A DNA stretch of 64,000 nucleotides from Mesorhizobium huakuii. GTDB taxonomy: Bacteria; Pseudomonadota; Alphaproteobacteria; Rhizobiales; Rhizobiaceae. The notes beneath the pieces are model-generated. The model was not told the origin of the DNA. It worked only from the letters and a program-made list of their open reading frames with translations, and searched no databases. Shown in pieces: positions 45,488-53,588 of this stretch. The stretch lies in assembly GCF_030160235.1 (NCBI RefSeq), contig NZ_BSNY01000012.1:310001-374000 (forward strand), given 5' to 3'. Both the position numbers and the translations under genes were made by a program. Position 1 is the first letter of the stretch. Each line of letters begins with the position of its first letter.

Positions 45488-46333
45488 ATGCACGGCAAGG
45501 CTCTGCCCTATCTGCTGTTGATGCCGGCGACCTTGTTCCTGTGCATCTTCTTCCTCTACCCGTTCGCACTGGTTGCCTTCGAGGCGGTGACCCGCGACGG
45601 CGCTTTCACTTTTGACAATTTCCGAACCATGGCCGGCAGCTGGAAATTCCCGGTCACGGTCCGCAACACGCTGCTGCTTGCCGCGATCGTCGTGCCGATC
45701 CAGCTCACCATGGCCTTGCTGATGGCAAGCGTTGTGTCGCGGCTGGAGACCGGGCGCAGTGCCGCACTTTACGTCTTCGCCATCCCGCTCGGCATTTCCG
45801 ACCTCGCCGCCGGGCTGATCTGGCTCGCCATCTTCGACCAGTCCGGCTTCCTCAACACGCTGCTTTCGAGCCTCGGTGTCGTCGACAGGCCGGTCATGTT
45901 CCTCGGCTACCAGAGCAAGCTGACCATCTTCATCGCCGTGGCGCTGGCCGAGATCTGGCGGGCCACTGCGATCATGATGGTCATCCTCGTTGCCGGCATG
46001 GGCCTGATCCCCAAGGAGTATTACGAGGCGGCCGAGGTGTTCGGGGCAAGTCCGTGGCAGCGCTTTGTGCGCATCACGCTGCCGCTGCTGCGCCCCTCGC
46101 TGCAGACGGCGATCATCCTGCGCGTCATCCTCGCCTTCGAGGTCTTCGCCGTGGTCGCGGCACTCGGCGGCACCAATCTGCCGGTGCTGATGGGCGAAAC
46201 CTACAACTGGCAATTCACGTTGCAGGATCGCAATGTCGCCGCCGCCTCGGCGCTGCTCATCCTCGCCATCTCGATCGGCTTCACGCTGTTTTTCCTCAGG
46301 GTGCTGCGTGTTCCCAAGGAGGCACGGATATGA
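45488..46333 (+). CDS. Sugar ABC transporter permease (MalF-like)
   Basis: A 281-residue inner-membrane permease with a short cytoplasmic start and six predicted helices; the first is LPYLLLMPATLFLCIFFLYP. The EAA loop is YEAAEVFGASPWQRFVRITLP near residues 178-198. The ATG at 45488 follows AAAGGAC. The stop overlaps the next permease start (ATGA). Confidence 0.93.
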   Translation: MHGKALPYLLLMPATLFLCIFFLYPFALVAFEAVTRDGAFTFDNFRTMAGSWKFPVTVRNTLLLAAIVVPIQLTMALLMASVVSRLETGRSAALYVFAIPLGISDLAAGLIWLAIFDQSGFLNTLLSSLGVVDRPVMFLGYQSKLTIFIAVALAEIWRATAIMMVILVAGMGLIPKEYYEAAEVFGASPWQRFVRITLPLLRPSLQTAIILRVILAFEVFAVVAALGGTNLPVLMGETYNWQFTLQDRNVAAASALLILAISIGFTLFFLRVLRVPKEARI

Positions 46334-47175
46334 GCGTTGCCACCGAAACGCCGGTCGCCGGGATCGCCGACGCGCACAAGGCCGGCGACTGGCTGCTGAT
46401 CGCCACCGCCGTCCTCCTTTGCGTCTGGGTGCTGCTGCCGATCTATCTCTTGATCGTCAATGCGCTGTCGTCGCCCGATCAGGTGACTGCTTTCCCCAAG
46501 CGCTTCTTTCCGTCCTTCGATCTCGGCAGCCTTTCGTTCTTCATCAATTTCGCCGGCGTTGCCCGGGCGCTGTGGAATTCGGTGATCGTCGCCACGCTGA
46601 CAATGATCCTGGCCATCGGCTTCGGCGCGCCGGCCGGTTACGCGCTGTCGCGTTTCGATTTTCCGGGGAAGGGCACGTTCCGTTTCCTGGTGCTGATGAC
46701 CCGCGCCTTCCCGCTGCCGCTTCTGGCGCTGCCGCTGGCGGTGATGTTCATCCGCACCGGCCTCGACGATACCGCCATCGGGCTGGCGCTCGTGCACACC
46801 ACTCTGGCACTGCCCTTTGCCGTGCTGATCACCTTCTCGTTGTTTTCTTGCATTCCCGTCGAGCTGGAGGAAGCAGCCTGGACGCTCGGCTGCACGCGCT
46901 GGCAGGCGTTTCGCAAGGTGATCCTGCCGCTGGCGCTGCCCGGCATCGCCGCGTCGGCGGTGTTTGCCTTCACCATCTCCTGGAACGAGGTGTTCGCGGC
47001 TGCCGTGCTCACGATCGAAAACCGCACGCTGACCGCCTTCCTCCTGCAGAGCCTTGGCGAGTCGCCGCTCTATCTCAAATTCGCCGGCGGGGCGGCGCTG
47101 GTCGTGCCGGCGCTGATCTTCATTTTCGCCGTCCGCAAATACCTTTTCGCCATGTGGGGGATCGCCAACCGATGA
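46330..47175 (+). CDS. Sugar ABC transporter permease (MalG-like)
   Basis: A 281-residue inner-membrane permease. It has a first helix near residues 20-40, the LPIYLLIVNALSSPDQV segment, the EAA loop ELEEAAWTLGCTRWQAFRKVILP and the usual C-terminal helix ending RKYLFAMWGIANR. It pairs with the preceding gene; an ATPase gene follows 21 bases later. Confidence 0.94.
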   Translation: MSVATETPVAGIADAHKAGDWLLIATAVLLCVWVLLPIYLLIVNALSSPDQVTAFPKRFFPSFDLGSLSFFINFAGVARALWNSVIVATLTMILAIGFGAPAGYALSRFDFPGKGTFRFLVLMTRAFPLPLLALPLAVMFIRTGLDDTAIGLALVHTTLALPFAVLITFSLFSCIPVELEEAAWTLGCTRWQAFRKVILPLALPGIAASAVFAFTISWNEVFAAAVLTIENRTLTAFLLQSLGESPLYLKFAGGAALVVPALIFIFAVRKYLFAMWGIANR

Positions 47176-47196
47176 CGCGTTACACGGAGACAGCCC

Positions 47197-48237
47197 ATGG
47201 CTGAAATCGCAATCAAGGGCGTGGCCAAGCGCTTCGGCGGCTTCACCGCGCTGCACCAGGTCGACCTCACAATAGCGGACCAGGAATTCATGGTGCTGCT
47301 CGGCGCATCGGGCTGCGGCAAGACCACGCTGCTTCGGATCGTCGCCGGGCTGGAACGCCCAAGCCAGGGCGAGGTCTGGATCGGCGGGCGCCGCGTCGAC
47401 CATCTGCCGCCGCGTGAGCGCGGCATCGCCATGGTGTTCCAGAACTATGCCGTCTTCCCGCATCTGTCCGTGTTCGAGAACATCGCCTTCGGCCTGCGCA
47501 TGAAGAAATTGCCGCAGCAGGAGGTCGAGCGCCGCGTCAACCGCACCGCCGAACTCATGCATATCGAGCAATTGCTGAAACGCTATTCCGGTCAGTTGTC
47601 CGGCGGCCAACGCCAGCGTGTCGCGGTCGCCCGCGCGCTCGCCATGGAGCCCGACGTCATCCTGATGGACGAGCCGCTGTCGAACCTCGACGCGCTGCTG
47701 CGGCTGGAAATGCGCGCCGAACTCAAGGGCGTGCTCGCCGCGTCGAAGACCACCACCATCTATGTCACCCACGACCAGGTCGAGGCAATGAGCCTTGCCG
47801 ACCGCATCGCCGTCATGCATCAGGGCCGCATCGTCCAGTCGGCCTCGCCGGTCGAGGTCTACCGCAATCCGGCCGCGCGTTTCGTCGGCTCCTTCATCGG
47901 CAATCCGCCGATGAATTTTATCCCGGCGACCAAGGCCGAGAACGGCAGTTGGACCGTTGCCGGACTGACGCTGTCGGGCCCGAAGTCGGACAAGCCAAGA
48001 ATAGAATTCGCCATCCGTCCCGAGGATGTCGATGCGGGCGGCGAGGGCTTGCGCGCCACGGTGCGCGTCATCGAGCCGCTCGGGCCGCACACGCTGGTCA
48101 CCTGCGATGTCGAGGGCGGCCTGTTCCGGGCCATCCTGGACTCCAACGCCAGCGTTCAGGTCGGCGACGACCTGCGCCTGGCTCCCAAACCCGACCGCAT
48201 CCGCTGGTTCGATCCCGAAACCACCAATGCCCTTTGA
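47197..48237 (+). CDS. Sugar ABC transporter ATP-binding protein (UgpC/MalK-like)
   Basis: A 346-residue ATPase with all canonical elements: Walker A GASGCGKT, Q-loop MVFQNYAVFPHL, signature LSGGQRQR, Walker B VILMDEPLSNLD and switch His in VTHDQVEA. A MalK-type C-terminal domain (FAIRPEDVDAGGEG) follows. It energises the two permeases upstream and completes the importer; the glycosidase gene follows at once. Confidence 0.95.
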   Translation: MAEIAIKGVAKRFGGFTALHQVDLTIADQEFMVLLGASGCGKTTLLRIVAGLERPSQGEVWIGGRRVDHLPPRERGIAMVFQNYAVFPHLSVFENIAFGLRMKKLPQQEVERRVNRTAELMHIEQLLKRYSGQLSGGQRQRVAVARALAMEPDVILMDEPLSNLDALLRLEMRAELKGVLAASKTTTIYVTHDQVEAMSLADRIAVMHQGRIVQSASPVEVYRNPAARFVGSFIGNPPMNFIPATKAENGSWTVAGLTLSGPKSDKPRIEFAIRPEDVDAGGEGLRATVRVIEPLGPHTLVTCDVEGGLFRAILDSNASVQVGDDLRLAPKPDRIRWFDPETTNAL

Positions 48238-48259
48238 CGCCGAAAGCCCTGGAACGCCC

Positions 48260-49540
48260 ATGACTGTTTCCGCCACCAATGACATCATCGCTCGCGCCGT
48301 CGAGGTGCTCAGGGAGAACGACCAGGGCGCCTACACCATTCCGACAAAAGGCCTCTATCCCTTCCAATGGAACTGGGATTCCTGCCTGACCGCGCTCGGC
48401 CTTGCCCATTACGACGAGGCGCGCGCCTGGACCGAAATGGAGACCTTGTTCGCCCATCAGTGGCCGGACGGCATGGTGCCGCACATCGTCTTCCATGTCT
48501 GGAACGACGGCTATTTTCCCGGCCCCGAGATCTGGCGGACTGGCCGTCCGACGGCGACGTCCGGCATCACCCAGCCGGCGGTCGCCGGCTTTGCCGCGCG
48601 CCGGCTGTTCGACCGGGCGAACGACAAGAAACTGGCTGTGGAGCGAGCCCGCGCATTGCTGCCGAAAATCGATGCCTGGCACCACTGGTTCTACGAGAAC
48701 CGTGATCCCAAGGGGGAGGGGCTGGTCGCCATCATCCATCCCTGGGAATCCGGCCGCGACAATTCCATCGACTGGGACGAGGCTTTCGAACGTGTGCCGA
48801 CCGAAGGCGTCGAGCCTTATACGCGCCGCGACACCTTGCACGCCGACCCGGCGCATCGGCCGACGCGCGAGCAGTATGACCGCTACATCTGGCTGGTGCA
48901 GCATTTTCGCGCACTTGGCTGGGACAATGCCAGGCTGCATGACGCCTCGCCCTTCCAGGTCGTCGATCCCGGCTTCAACGCCATCCTGATCCGCGCTGCG
49001 ACCGATCTTGCCGATCTCGCCGAGGCGCTCGGCGAAACCGAGATTGCCGCCGCCAACCGTGCCCGCGCGAAAAAGGGCCTGGCTGCCATGGAGCGGCTGT
49101 GGAGCGACCTGCACGGCCAGTATCTCTGCCTCGACCGCATCACCGGCGAACTGATCGACAGCGCGTCGGTCGGCGGCATCCTTCCGGCTTTCGCGGCCAT
49201 CCCCAAGCCTCGTGCTGCCGCGATCGCCGCGAACGTCGAACGGCTTGCCGGCAAGGCACGCTATGTCGTGCCGTCGCATGATCCTGTCGATCCGCGCTAC
49301 GACGCCAAGCGCTATTGGCGCGGTCCGGTCTGGCTGGTGGTCAACTACATGATATCAGATGGGCTTACCGCCGCCGGCCACGGCGAGGTGGCGCAACGCA
49401 TCACGCAGTCCAGCCTCGATTTGATACGGGAAAGCGGCTTTGCCGAATATTACGACCCGCACACCGGCGAGCCGCTCGGCGGCGGCCGCTTCACCTGGAC
49501 GGCGGCAATGGTGATAGAGTTTCTGCGCAACGCCAGTTGA
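48260..49540 (+). CDS. GH63-like glycosidase, glucosylglycerate/mannosylglycerate hydrolase type
   Basis: A 426-residue (alpha/alpha)6-barrel glycosidase without signal peptide. Conserved stretches are YPFQWNWDSCLTALGLA, EMETLFAHQWPDGMVPHIVF, HPWESGRDNSIDWDEA with likely general acid D167, and YYDPHTGEPLGG with likely base E404; the late FTWTAAM motif is typical of GH63 and the related MgH enzymes. Cytoplasmic location and short length fit hydrolysis of imported glucosyl- or mannosylglycerate, compatible solutes, into sugar and glycerate. The start at 48260 is my choice; an ATG at 48227 overlapping the ATPase is possible. Confidence 0.8.
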   Translation: MTVSATNDIIARAVEVLRENDQGAYTIPTKGLYPFQWNWDSCLTALGLAHYDEARAWTEMETLFAHQWPDGMVPHIVFHVWNDGYFPGPEIWRTGRPTATSGITQPAVAGFAARRLFDRANDKKLAVERARALLPKIDAWHHWFYENRDPKGEGLVAIIHPWESGRDNSIDWDEAFERVPTEGVEPYTRRDTLHADPAHRPTREQYDRYIWLVQHFRALGWDNARLHDASPFQVVDPGFNAILIRAATDLADLAEALGETEIAAANRARAKKGLAAMERLWSDLHGQYLCLDRITGELIDSASVGGILPAFAAIPKPRAAAIAANVERLAGKARYVVPSHDPVDPRYDAKRYWRGPVWLVVNYMISDGLTAAGHGEVAQRITQSSLDLIRESGFAEYYDPHTGEPLGGGRFTWTAAMVIEFLRNAS

Positions 49541-49651
49541 GTGCTTGCAGCCCGCTGTCTCGACCTCTATCCCTCTGTTGCTACAAGAATCCGTCATATC
49601 GGGCCATCTATACTGGCGACCGGAATTCGTTCGAGCGACGAGAGGCGCGGC

Positions 49652-51049
49652 TTGGAATTTGACTTGAAGACCATCGAAGCGCTCGCGCCCGACCAGGCGT
49701 CGTTGAGCGCGGCTTCCAAGTTGACCAGGCAATCGAACTGGCCCCGGCTCGAAAAGAACGAAGAACTGGCGCTTGTCTGGGGCGAATGCCAGGGCTCCGG
49801 CTCCAACCCCTATCGCGTCGTCGTCGACACCGGCGACCACGGCTACAAATGCACCTGTCCGTCGCGGAAGTTCCCCTGCAAGCACACTCTGGCGCTGATG
49901 TGGATTGCGGCCACCGCGCCGGCCAGTTTCACTGCTGCCGGCTCGGCGCCGGAATGGGTGAACGATTGGCTCGGCCGTCGCAGGAAGACCACATCGCCGC
50001 CGGCTGTACCGACGCCCGGCGCGGCACGCAAGAGCATCGGCGAGGCCTCGCTTGACGACGAAAGCGCCACCGTCGAGGACGCAGCCGCGATCGAACGCCG
50101 CGAGGCCGCGCAGCGCAAGCGCGCCGAGGATACGCGGTCCTCGGTCGCGGCGGCTTTGGACGAACTCGATCAATGGATATCGGATCAGCTACGGCTTGGT
50201 CTTGCAGGCTTTGTCGACAACAGCAGTGATCGGTGCCGCCGCATTGCCGCGCGGCTGGTCGATATGAAGGCGACGGCGCTTGCCGGCCGCATCGACGAGA
50301 TTCCGTCGCGGCTGATGGGTCTGCGCAGCGAGGAACGGCCGGACGCCGCAATCCGCGAACTCGGCAAGCTCGTGCTGCTGGCCAAGGCCTGGCGACAAAC
50401 ACCTGACGACGCCGAACTGAGGCGGCTGGTGTCGACGTCCGAAAGCCGCGAGCAGGTGCTCGCCAATCCCCACGCGATCCAGGTCGAAAGCCTCTGGGAG
50501 GTGCTCGGCGAAAAGATCGAGACGCGCCGTGACGGCCTTGTCAGTCATTCGACCTGGCTGCTCGACCTGAAGAGCGCCGCCCCGCGATTTGCTCTCCTGC
50601 TCGACTATTTCCCGGCCTCGGCCGGTCGCCGGTCCAACGCCTTCACGCCGGGCGATCGCTTCGTTGCAAGGCTGGTCTTTTATCCCGCGCGCCAGCCGTT
50701 GCGGGCGCTGGTGGCGGAGCGCAGGGGCGACGTCTCGTCAGGGCAATGGCCGGATTTCAGCTTTGGCGCGGCCGATCCGCTCGCGGCCCATGTCGCTCAC
50801 CAGGACACGGCCCCCTGGCTCACCGATTGCCCTGTCCTGTTGCCCCCCGGCGCGATCCTGCTGGACGATCGGGGCGACGCCTGGTGGCAATCCACTGACG
50901 ATCCGCACGGCATCGCCTTGCCGATCGCCGATGCCGTCAATCCGACATTGCTGGGTCTCGACCTTGCGGCGACGGCTGCACTCTGGAGCGGCAGCCGGCT
51001 TCATCTTCTGGCGGCGCAAAGCGGCTTCGGGAGGCTTGATCTGTCGTGA
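49652..51049 (+). CDS. SWIM zinc-finger protein (MoxR-VWA module component 1)
   Basis: A 465-residue protein with an N-terminal SWIM zinc finger: C67-x-C69 and C76-x-H78 in YKCTCPSRKFPCKH. SWIM fingers bind DNA or protein. The segment WGECQGSGSNPYRV before the finger is typical of the group that sits with MoxR and VWA genes. The rest is helical, with no catalytic motif I can name. I chose the TTG at 49652 because GAGAGG precedes it and the family-like sequence begins there (EFDLKTIEALAPDQASL). It follows the glycosidase by 111 bases, and its stop overlaps the next start. Confidence 0.85.
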   Translation: MEFDLKTIEALAPDQASLSAASKLTRQSNWPRLEKNEELALVWGECQGSGSNPYRVVVDTGDHGYKCTCPSRKFPCKHTLALMWIAATAPASFTAAGSAPEWVNDWLGRRRKTTSPPAVPTPGAARKSIGEASLDDESATVEDAAAIERREAAQRKRAEDTRSSVAAALDELDQWISDQLRLGLAGFVDNSSDRCRRIAARLVDMKATALAGRIDEIPSRLMGLRSEERPDAAIRELGKLVLLAKAWRQTPDDAELRRLVSTSESREQVLANPHAIQVESLWEVLGEKIETRRDGLVSHSTWLLDLKSAAPRFALLLDYFPASAGRRSNAFTPGDRFVARLVFYPARQPLRALVAERRGDVSSGQWPDFSFGAADPLAAHVAHQDTAPWLTDCPVLLPPGAILLDDRGDAWWQSTDDPHGIALPIADAVNPTLLGLDLAATAALWSGSRLHLLAAQSGFGRLDLS

Positions 51050-52473
51050 ACGAGATCGAGCAGACAGGCCTTGCGACCATGCGCGATTGCTGGATCACCG
51101 GCGGAACGAGCTTTGAGCTGGCTCCGGCCACGTGGAAGGAGTTCGCCGCCGGTGCCGGCCCCGACGAACGTGAGCGCCGATTGCTGGCGATCGCCGCGCA
51201 AGCCCTCGAAATCGCCTTGCGGCCGGCAGCACCAAAGACGCTGAAGCGTCGCGCCCCGCTGCCTGAACTCGCCTTGCCGATGCTGCCGGAGCGGCTGCGG
51301 CCGCTGTTGCGGGCGGCGCTGAAACACGCCGCCGACGCAAGGGGCAAGTCGCGCGTGGTGGCCCTCGTCGCCAGCCGCGGCTTCGTGCTGCATCCGATGG
51401 ACTGGATGCCGGCCGCGTCGGATCAGACCAGTCCGGATGTCTATGCGCCCTGGATCGACTGGCAGGCGAGCGTCGACGGCGAAAAACACACGAGCCGGGA
51501 GCAACTGACGGCTAAGAATTGGGACGAATTCTATCCTGCCGCGCGCCGCAGTGCGCTGGCCGACATGCGCCGCACGGCACCCGCTGTGGCCCGGCAACTG
51601 ATCGAGACCAAGGGATCAAGCGAACCAGCCGAGATCAGGCTCGCGCTCATCGCGCTCATGCATTTCGGCCTGGGCGCCGGTGACGTGCCGTTCCTGAAAA
51701 GCCTGTCCGCCGACCGCTCCGGCAAGGTGCGCGAATTGGCCGGCCGGTTGCTGGCGCGGTTGGGCGAGCACGGCCAGCCAGGCGATGGCGGGCCGGAAGA
51801 ACCAACAGCCGAACTGGCCGCCTTTATCACGGAAGGCAAATCCGGCTTCATCCGCCGCCGCACCACCTACGCGCCGGCGAAGCTGAAGTCCCCGGCGCAG
51901 GAGCGGCGCCGCGCCGAACTGTTCGAGACCTGCAACCTGGTCGACCTTGCCGCGCGCTTCGGCGTCACCGAAACCGACTTCATAGGCGCGTGGCAGTTCG
52001 GCGCCGACAACAATGTCGATATCCTCGTCTCCCGCATGGTCGCCGCGTCGGGCAGCGACACCGCGGTCACGCACATGGCCGACACGCTTGCCGCCGAGGG
52101 CGGCAAGCCGGCGCCTTTCGTCCTGCATTTGATGCCGCGCCTGGACAGTCGCAGGCAGCGGGACCTGATCAGGCTGATCCTGAAGGACACGCATTATCTC
52201 GGTGTGCTCAGCCTGGCCGAGGGCGTCGAGGCAGGCTGGCTGGACTGGGCCGATCTGACCAACGGCAAGACGCTGCCGGCACTGTGCGCTGCCGTCGCGG
52301 GAAACGATGAGGCCGTGAAGCGCGGCGCCGACCAGTTTCTGGAAACGCTGGGCTTTTTCGCCACCGCCGCGGTGGCGGAAAAATTGATCGGCGATGTCGT
52401 CGCTGCCGGCATGGCGCCGGCAGCGCCTTCGCTCGGTCTTCTACGCCTCAACGCGTCCCTGGCCGGCCCTTGA
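51046..52473 (+). CDS. DUF5691-like protein (MoxR-VWA module component 2)
   Basis: A 475-residue, largely helical, probably cytoplasmic protein that I place near DUF5691 from context and layout. The middle part looks like HEAT-type repeats (AEIRLALIALMHFGLGAGD, FLKSLSADRSGKVRELAGRLLARLG), suggesting a scaffold. It starts with GTG overlapping the SWIM stop (GTGA). No catalytic motif is evident. Tight coupling to the zinc-finger gene suggests the two products form one complex. Confidence 0.75.
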   Translation: MNEIEQTGLATMRDCWITGGTSFELAPATWKEFAAGAGPDERERRLLAIAAQALEIALRPAAPKTLKRRAPLPELALPMLPERLRPLLRAALKHAADARGKSRVVALVASRGFVLHPMDWMPAASDQTSPDVYAPWIDWQASVDGEKHTSREQLTAKNWDEFYPAARRSALADMRRTAPAVARQLIETKGSSEPAEIRLALIALMHFGLGAGDVPFLKSLSADRSGKVRELAGRLLARLGEHGQPGDGGPEEPTAELAAFITEGKSGFIRRRTTYAPAKLKSPAQERRRAELFETCNLVDLAARFGVTETDFIGAWQFGADNNVDILVSRMVAASGSDTAVTHMADTLAAEGGKPAPFVLHLMPRLDSRRQRDLIRLILKDTHYLGVLSLAEGVEAGWLDWADLTNGKTLPALCAAVAGNDEAVKRGADQFLETLGFFATAAVAEKLIGDVVAAGMAPAAPSLGLLRLNASLAGP

Positions 52474-52504
52474 ACCAACACATGATCAATCCGGAGAACA
52501 GCAA

Positions 52505-53584
52505 ATGAACGCAGCCATCCGTCTTCCGGTCGAGCAGGCCTACGCCTCCGAATTGCAGGCGCTCGCGCGCAATGACGACCGGCAAAGGCCCGCCGGCTGG
52601 AGCCTGTCGCCAAAGGCGGTGCTGACGTACCTGCTTGGCGGAAAAGCTGACGACGGCACGCTGATCACGCCCAAATATGTCGGCCGCCGCCGGCTGATGG
52701 AGACCGCCGTGGCGACGCTCGCCACCGACCGCGCCTTGTTGCTGCTAGGCGTTCCCGGCACCGCCAAATCCTGGGTATCGGAGCATCTCGCCGCCGCCAT
52801 CATGGGCGACTCGACGCTGATCGTGCAGTGCACGGCCGGCACCGACGAAAACCAGATCCGCTATGGCTGGAACTATGCGCAGCTTCTGGCCAAGGGCCCA
52901 AGCCAGGAAGCGCTGGTTCCGACGCCGCTCTACCGCGCCATGCAGGACGGCAAGCTTTGCCGTCTCGAGGAACTGACGCGCATGGGTTCGGATGTGCAGG
53001 ACACGCTGATCACCGTGCTGTCCGAAAAGATGATGCCGATCCCCGAACTCAACACCTCGATCTACGCGCAGCGCGGCTTCAACATCATCGCGACCGCAAA
53101 CAACCGCGACAAGGGCGTCAACGAATTGTCGTCGGCGCTAAAGCGCCGCTTCAACGTCGTCGTGCTGCCCTTGCCCGAAGACATGGCGGAGGAAGTGGCG
53201 ATCGTTTCCAAGCGTGTCGGCGAGATGGCCGGCGGTCTCGACCTGCCGGTGCCGAAGAATGTCGGCGAGGAGATCGCCCGCGTGCTGACCATTTTCCGCG
53301 AGTTGCGCTCCGGCGCGACATCGGATGGCAAGGTGACGCTGAAGACGCCGTCGGGTTCGCTGTCCACGGCCGAAGCGATCGCCACCATGGTTGGCGGGCT
53401 CAGCCAGGCGGCCTGGTTCGACAGCGGCAAGCTCGGCGCCGAAGGCCTCGCCGCCAGCCTTGTCGGCGCGATCGTGAAAGATCCCGTGCAGGACAAGCTC
53501 GTGCTGGAGGAATATCTGGAAACCGTGCTCAAGAAGCGGCCCGACTACGCCGGCTATTACGCCGCCTTGAACGCCGCGATCTGA
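52505..53584 (+). CDS. MoxR-family AAA+ ATPase (module component 3)
   Basis: A 359-residue AAA+ ATPase of the MoxR/RavA branch. Walker A is GVPGTAKS (82-89), as in RavA-like proteins. The Walker B position reads L151-C-R-L-E-E156, with Glu where most members have Asp. Sensor 1 Asn is in ATANN (near 199) and the arginine finger in ALKRRFN. MoxR ATPases remodel or load partner proteins together with VWA-domain cofactors, and such a VWA gene lies two genes downstream. The ATG at 52505 follows CCGGAGAAC; the longer frame is a shadow of the previous gene. Confidence 0.92.
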   Translation: MNAAIRLPVEQAYASELQALARNDDRQRPAGWSLSPKAVLTYLLGGKADDGTLITPKYVGRRRLMETAVATLATDRALLLLGVPGTAKSWVSEHLAAAIMGDSTLIVQCTAGTDENQIRYGWNYAQLLAKGPSQEALVPTPLYRAMQDGKLCRLEELTRMGSDVQDTLITVLSEKMMPIPELNTSIYAQRGFNIIATANNRDKGVNELSSALKRRFNVVVLPLPEDMAEEVAIVSKRVGEMAGGLDLPVPKNVGEEIARVLTIFRELRSGATSDGKVTLKTPSGSLSTAEAIATMVGGLSQAAWFDSGKLGAEGLAASLVGAIVKDPVQDKLVLEEYLETVLKKRPDYAGYYAALNAAI

Positions 53585-53588
53585 CGCC

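Noticed and set aside
44393-46213. Open frame of 606 codons on the minus strand
   Set aside because: Antisense to a binding protein and permease and crosses the repeat and hairpin between them; not a credible gene.
46201-48288. Open frame of 695 codons on the minus strand
   Set aside because: Antisense to a permease and an ABC ATPase whose motifs are intact; no protein-family character in the reversed frame.
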